8,798 bases of DNA from an uncultured Flammeovirgaceae bacterium (GTDB lineage Bacteria; Bacteroidota; Bacteroidia; Cytophagales; Cyclobacteriaceae): positions 1-8,798 of the forward strand of contig CAMLLI010000119.1 of assembly GCA_946480685.1 (NCBI GenBank). Direction: 5' to 3'. The position numbers were made by a program, and so were the translations under genes. Shown here piece by piece: positions 8,401 through 8,798 of this stretch. Positions within the stretch are counted from its first letter, which is position 1. The number at the start of each line of letters is the position of its first letter. Under the pieces are notes generated by a model. It ran no database searches. It saw only the letters and a program-made list of their open reading frames with translations, and had not been told where the DNA came from.

Positions 8401-8541
8401 TTCGCGACCAAAGAAAAGATGACTGTCGTCAATTGAAAAAGGGCGCAGGCCAGGAAAAGGATTTTCTACCTCAACCTGAACATTCGGTATCTCTGACGAG
8501 TCTTTGTCAAGCCTCTGCGTATGATAGGGTTGGTTATGCAT
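5404..8541 (-). CDS. nSTAND1-type NTPase with transmembrane helix, coiled coil and WD40-like propeller
   Basis: A 1045-residue signal-transduction ATPase of the STAND class. Residues 27-45 carry the nSTAND1 entry motif (NPFPGLRPF, then HLFFGRE). Walker A is GYSGSGKSS at 67-75 with K73. Walker B is FFLIDQFEE at 165-173 with D169. An RSDF motif lies at 214-217, LPILQHAL at 280-287, and the winged-helix-like LSHESLIRIWNRL at 406-418. A single hydrophobic helix spans about 513-534. It is preceded by the strongly basic QRRVLRRTR, so the positive-inside rule places the NTPase in the cytoplasm and the rest in the periplasm. Residues 535-650 form a long Glu/Lys/Ala/Gln-rich coiled coil. Residues 720-1003 form WD40-like blades, clearest in GHRAGVYDVEFSPDEKLLAS. 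The tail has a CPN...MTQDEW...Y...TC motif. Family members are thought to sense a ligand through the repeat domain and switch by ATP-driven oligomerisation; the ligand here is unknown. The gene leads the operon, 13 bases before the outer-membrane protein gene. The start follows only a weak AGGG, and a later start is possible but would have to lie before residue 27. Confidence 0.9.
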   Translation of the reverse strand: MHNQPYHTQRLDKDSSEIPNVQVEVENPFPGLRPFSIDDSHLFFGREGQIDEILSKLARNRFVTVMGYSGSGKSSLMACGLIPVLYGGFVTESGTEWNAITARPGASPIHGLVEAILEYMVKHEYIPASEASVHRPIINSILRSGPQGLLEVSKYIQRNASENIFFLIDQFEEIFRYRDHVDSDTQNDAQLYVSLFMTAVQQREVPIYVALAMRSDFIGECSVFPGLTKLINSSNYLIPQMTREQKKAAIEGPIAVAGGNISQRLVKRLLSDMGADQDQLPILQHALMRTWDYWLKNHEAGEPVDVRHYTAIGKISEALSQHANEAFDELSLRSKAIAEVLFKSITEKNQENRGMRRPCQLALIAQLAEASEEEVIEVVEQFRKPGRSFLMPAAHIPLNGDSIIELSHESLIRIWNRLEVWVEDEFESATMYKRLSDAAAMYQIGKTGLWRTPDLQLALNWQKKQKPTREWAQRYDEAFERAIVFLDTSRITYEAELKNQEMMQRRVLRRTRATAIILGIAFLIAILFFVYAYLQKLQADADREYADIQKNEAQVQREEALKQKKEAEKQRSDAIAARDLADVYNKELQSTITQLETAKGDVERALVKARSEEQKAILANQEAQRNLDFANLKKDEADLNWLFAKNQLMLRVAQVLATKSVQEDDDKDLAALQAMQGHIFHRRYSGKKYDPYIYRGLYSALTKIIGSSYNAMKVQGPPRVHMRSLVVSDKNNSFFVSGADGRIYRGDYDKLTNSATGFATPYPSKVIALSKDESFLVNGSDSSFVQIYSVQQTKSKPKVIKGFKGATNDIEFLPDNSGFIVASADKTLSLVNQVTGDVKTLVTLPFELKSISIHPDGKSLIGGTWSGLLIQVNLTNNSYTTLATESSSRILSVKYSPSGNSLAYGVDVLSNKRGIVKLYDFTTQETRQFSGHRAGVYDVEFSPDEKLLASAGLDKRLQLYVLDNPEDLPVEMENNNGFVWDIAFAKGSNLLIAACSESEIRVWPTDPALLADQICPNIARKNMTQDEWTKYVGNDVEYENTCTGY

Positions 8542-8560
8542 AGTTACCCTGACAGGACTT

Positions 8561-8568
8561 GAAAGTTA
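8561..8568 (-). promoter_or_regulatory. Possible -7 element for the nSTAND operon
   Basis: TAACTTTC on the minus strand matches five of the six fixed positions of the Bacteroidota -7 element TAnnTTTG. It lies about 20 bases before the ATG at 8541, so the leader would be short. No TTTG-like -33 element stands 19 to 21 bases upstream, so the match may be chance. Since a terminator closes the preceding operon, some promoter must exist within 8542-8670. Confidence 0.2.
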
Positions 8569-8604
8569 GGAATTTGATGCTGAATGTAGGCACTCTGTTA
8601 CTTA

Positions 8605-8634
8605 TCTAAAAAAACCGTTCTATAGTCTAAAAAA
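8605..8634 (-). promoter_or_regulatory. Paired T-tract repeats in the intergenic region upstream of the nSTAND gene
   Basis: The minus strand carries TTTTTTAGA twice (8626-8634 and 8605-8613), spaced 21 bases apart, or about two helical turns. The pair lies between the rplT terminator and the start of the NTPase gene. It could be a bent-DNA or UP-like element, or a paired operator half-site. The 129-base stretch 8542-8670 has no gene, and its best -7-like match, TAACTTTC at 8561-8568, lacks a clear -33 partner at the usual spacing. The repeat is seen; its role is inferred. Confidence 0.25.
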
Positions 8635-8670
8635 TCAGCTCCCCCGAATATAGGCTAAATTTGAGAAAAC

Positions 8671-8693
8671 AAAAAAGGGGACTGTCAGTCCCC
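8671..8693 (-). terminator. Rho-independent terminator of the rplT operon
   Basis: Read on the minus strand, a perfect 7-bp stem (GGGGACT pairing with AGTCCCC) closes a 3-base loop and is followed directly by six T residues and a further T-rich stretch. It sits about 25 bases after the rplT stop codon. There is no T tract on the plus-strand side, so it works only in the minus direction. It should end the ribosomal-protein transcript and insulate the downstream NTPase gene. Confidence 0.92.
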
Positions 8694-8717
8694 CTTAAAT
8701 ATTTATTTGGTTAGCAA

Positions 8718-8798
8718 TTACTTCACCTTCTTTACGATAGCTTCGAATGCAGAAGGGTGGTTCATCGCTAAGTCAGCTAATACTTTACGATTCAAATC
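8718..8798 (-). CDS. rplT: 50S ribosomal protein L20, C-terminal end (partial)
   Basis: This is the 3' end of the gene for ribosomal protein L20, a 23S rRNA-binding protein needed early in assembly of the large subunit. The 26 codons before the TAA stop encode DLNRKVLADLAMNHPSAFEA followed by IVKKVK. This matches the L20 C-terminal signature (LNRKVLADLA, then a P-x-AF segment and a basic end). The start and most of the protein lie beyond the right edge of the window. In most bacteria L20 follows infC and rpmI, so that operon is expected upstream, but it cannot be seen here. An intrinsic terminator follows the stop codon by about 25 bases, separating this core operon from the next gene. Identification rests on a short but characteristic segment. 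Confidence 0.93.
   Translation of the reverse strand, partial: DLNRKVLADLAMNHPSAFEAIVKKVK

Noticed and set aside
5404..8541. Avs-like antiphage STAND protein
   Set aside because: There is no N-terminal effector such as a nuclease, protease or TIR domain. The NTPase starts near residue 27, and the predicted periplasmic propeller does not suit sensing of intracellular phage proteins. A defence role is not excluded but is not supported.

Overview
The window looks like chromosomal DNA from a Bacteroidota bacterium, most likely of the Cytophagales or a neighbouring class. The evidence is the -7-like TAnnTTTG elements, weak Shine-Dalgarno sequences, signal peptides ending in LGQ or LAQ, a relaxed Bacteroidota-style lipobox, and a very large secreted protein built of Ig-like domains. 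Every gene lies on the minus strand, so the biological order runs from high to low coordinates. No tRNA, rRNA, CRISPR array or insertion sequence is visible.

Layout in transcription order. (1) 8798-8718: the last 26 codons of rplT (ribosomal protein L20), ended by a clear intrinsic terminator at 8671-8693. (2) 8670-8542: a short AT-rich intergenic region that should hold the promoter of the next unit. (3) 8541-5404: a 1045-residue nSTAND-type P-loop NTPase with one transmembrane helix, a long coiled coil and a C-terminal WD40-like propeller. (4) 5390-4224: an outer-membrane beta-barrel protein with a periplasmic TPR-like domain and a basic C-terminal tail. (5) 4243-2915: a lipoprotein made of propeller-like repeats, overlapping gene 4 by 20 bases. 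(6) 2841-1 and beyond: the first 947 residues of a giant secreted protein with a signal peptide, a nidogen-like region and a tandem array of 86-residue Ig-like domains. Its end lies outside the window.

Genes 3 to 5 are separated by 13 bases and by a 20-base overlap, so they form one probable operon. Gene 6 follows after 73 bases and may have its own promoter at 2881-2911. The charge pattern around the single membrane helix of gene 3 predicts that the NTPase is cytoplasmic, whereas its coiled coil and propeller are periplasmic. Together with an outer-membrane barrel, an outer-membrane or surface lipoprotein and a surface-type repeat protein, the cluster could span the envelope from cytoplasm to cell surface. 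That integrated role is inference; only the individual protein architectures are seen in the sequence.
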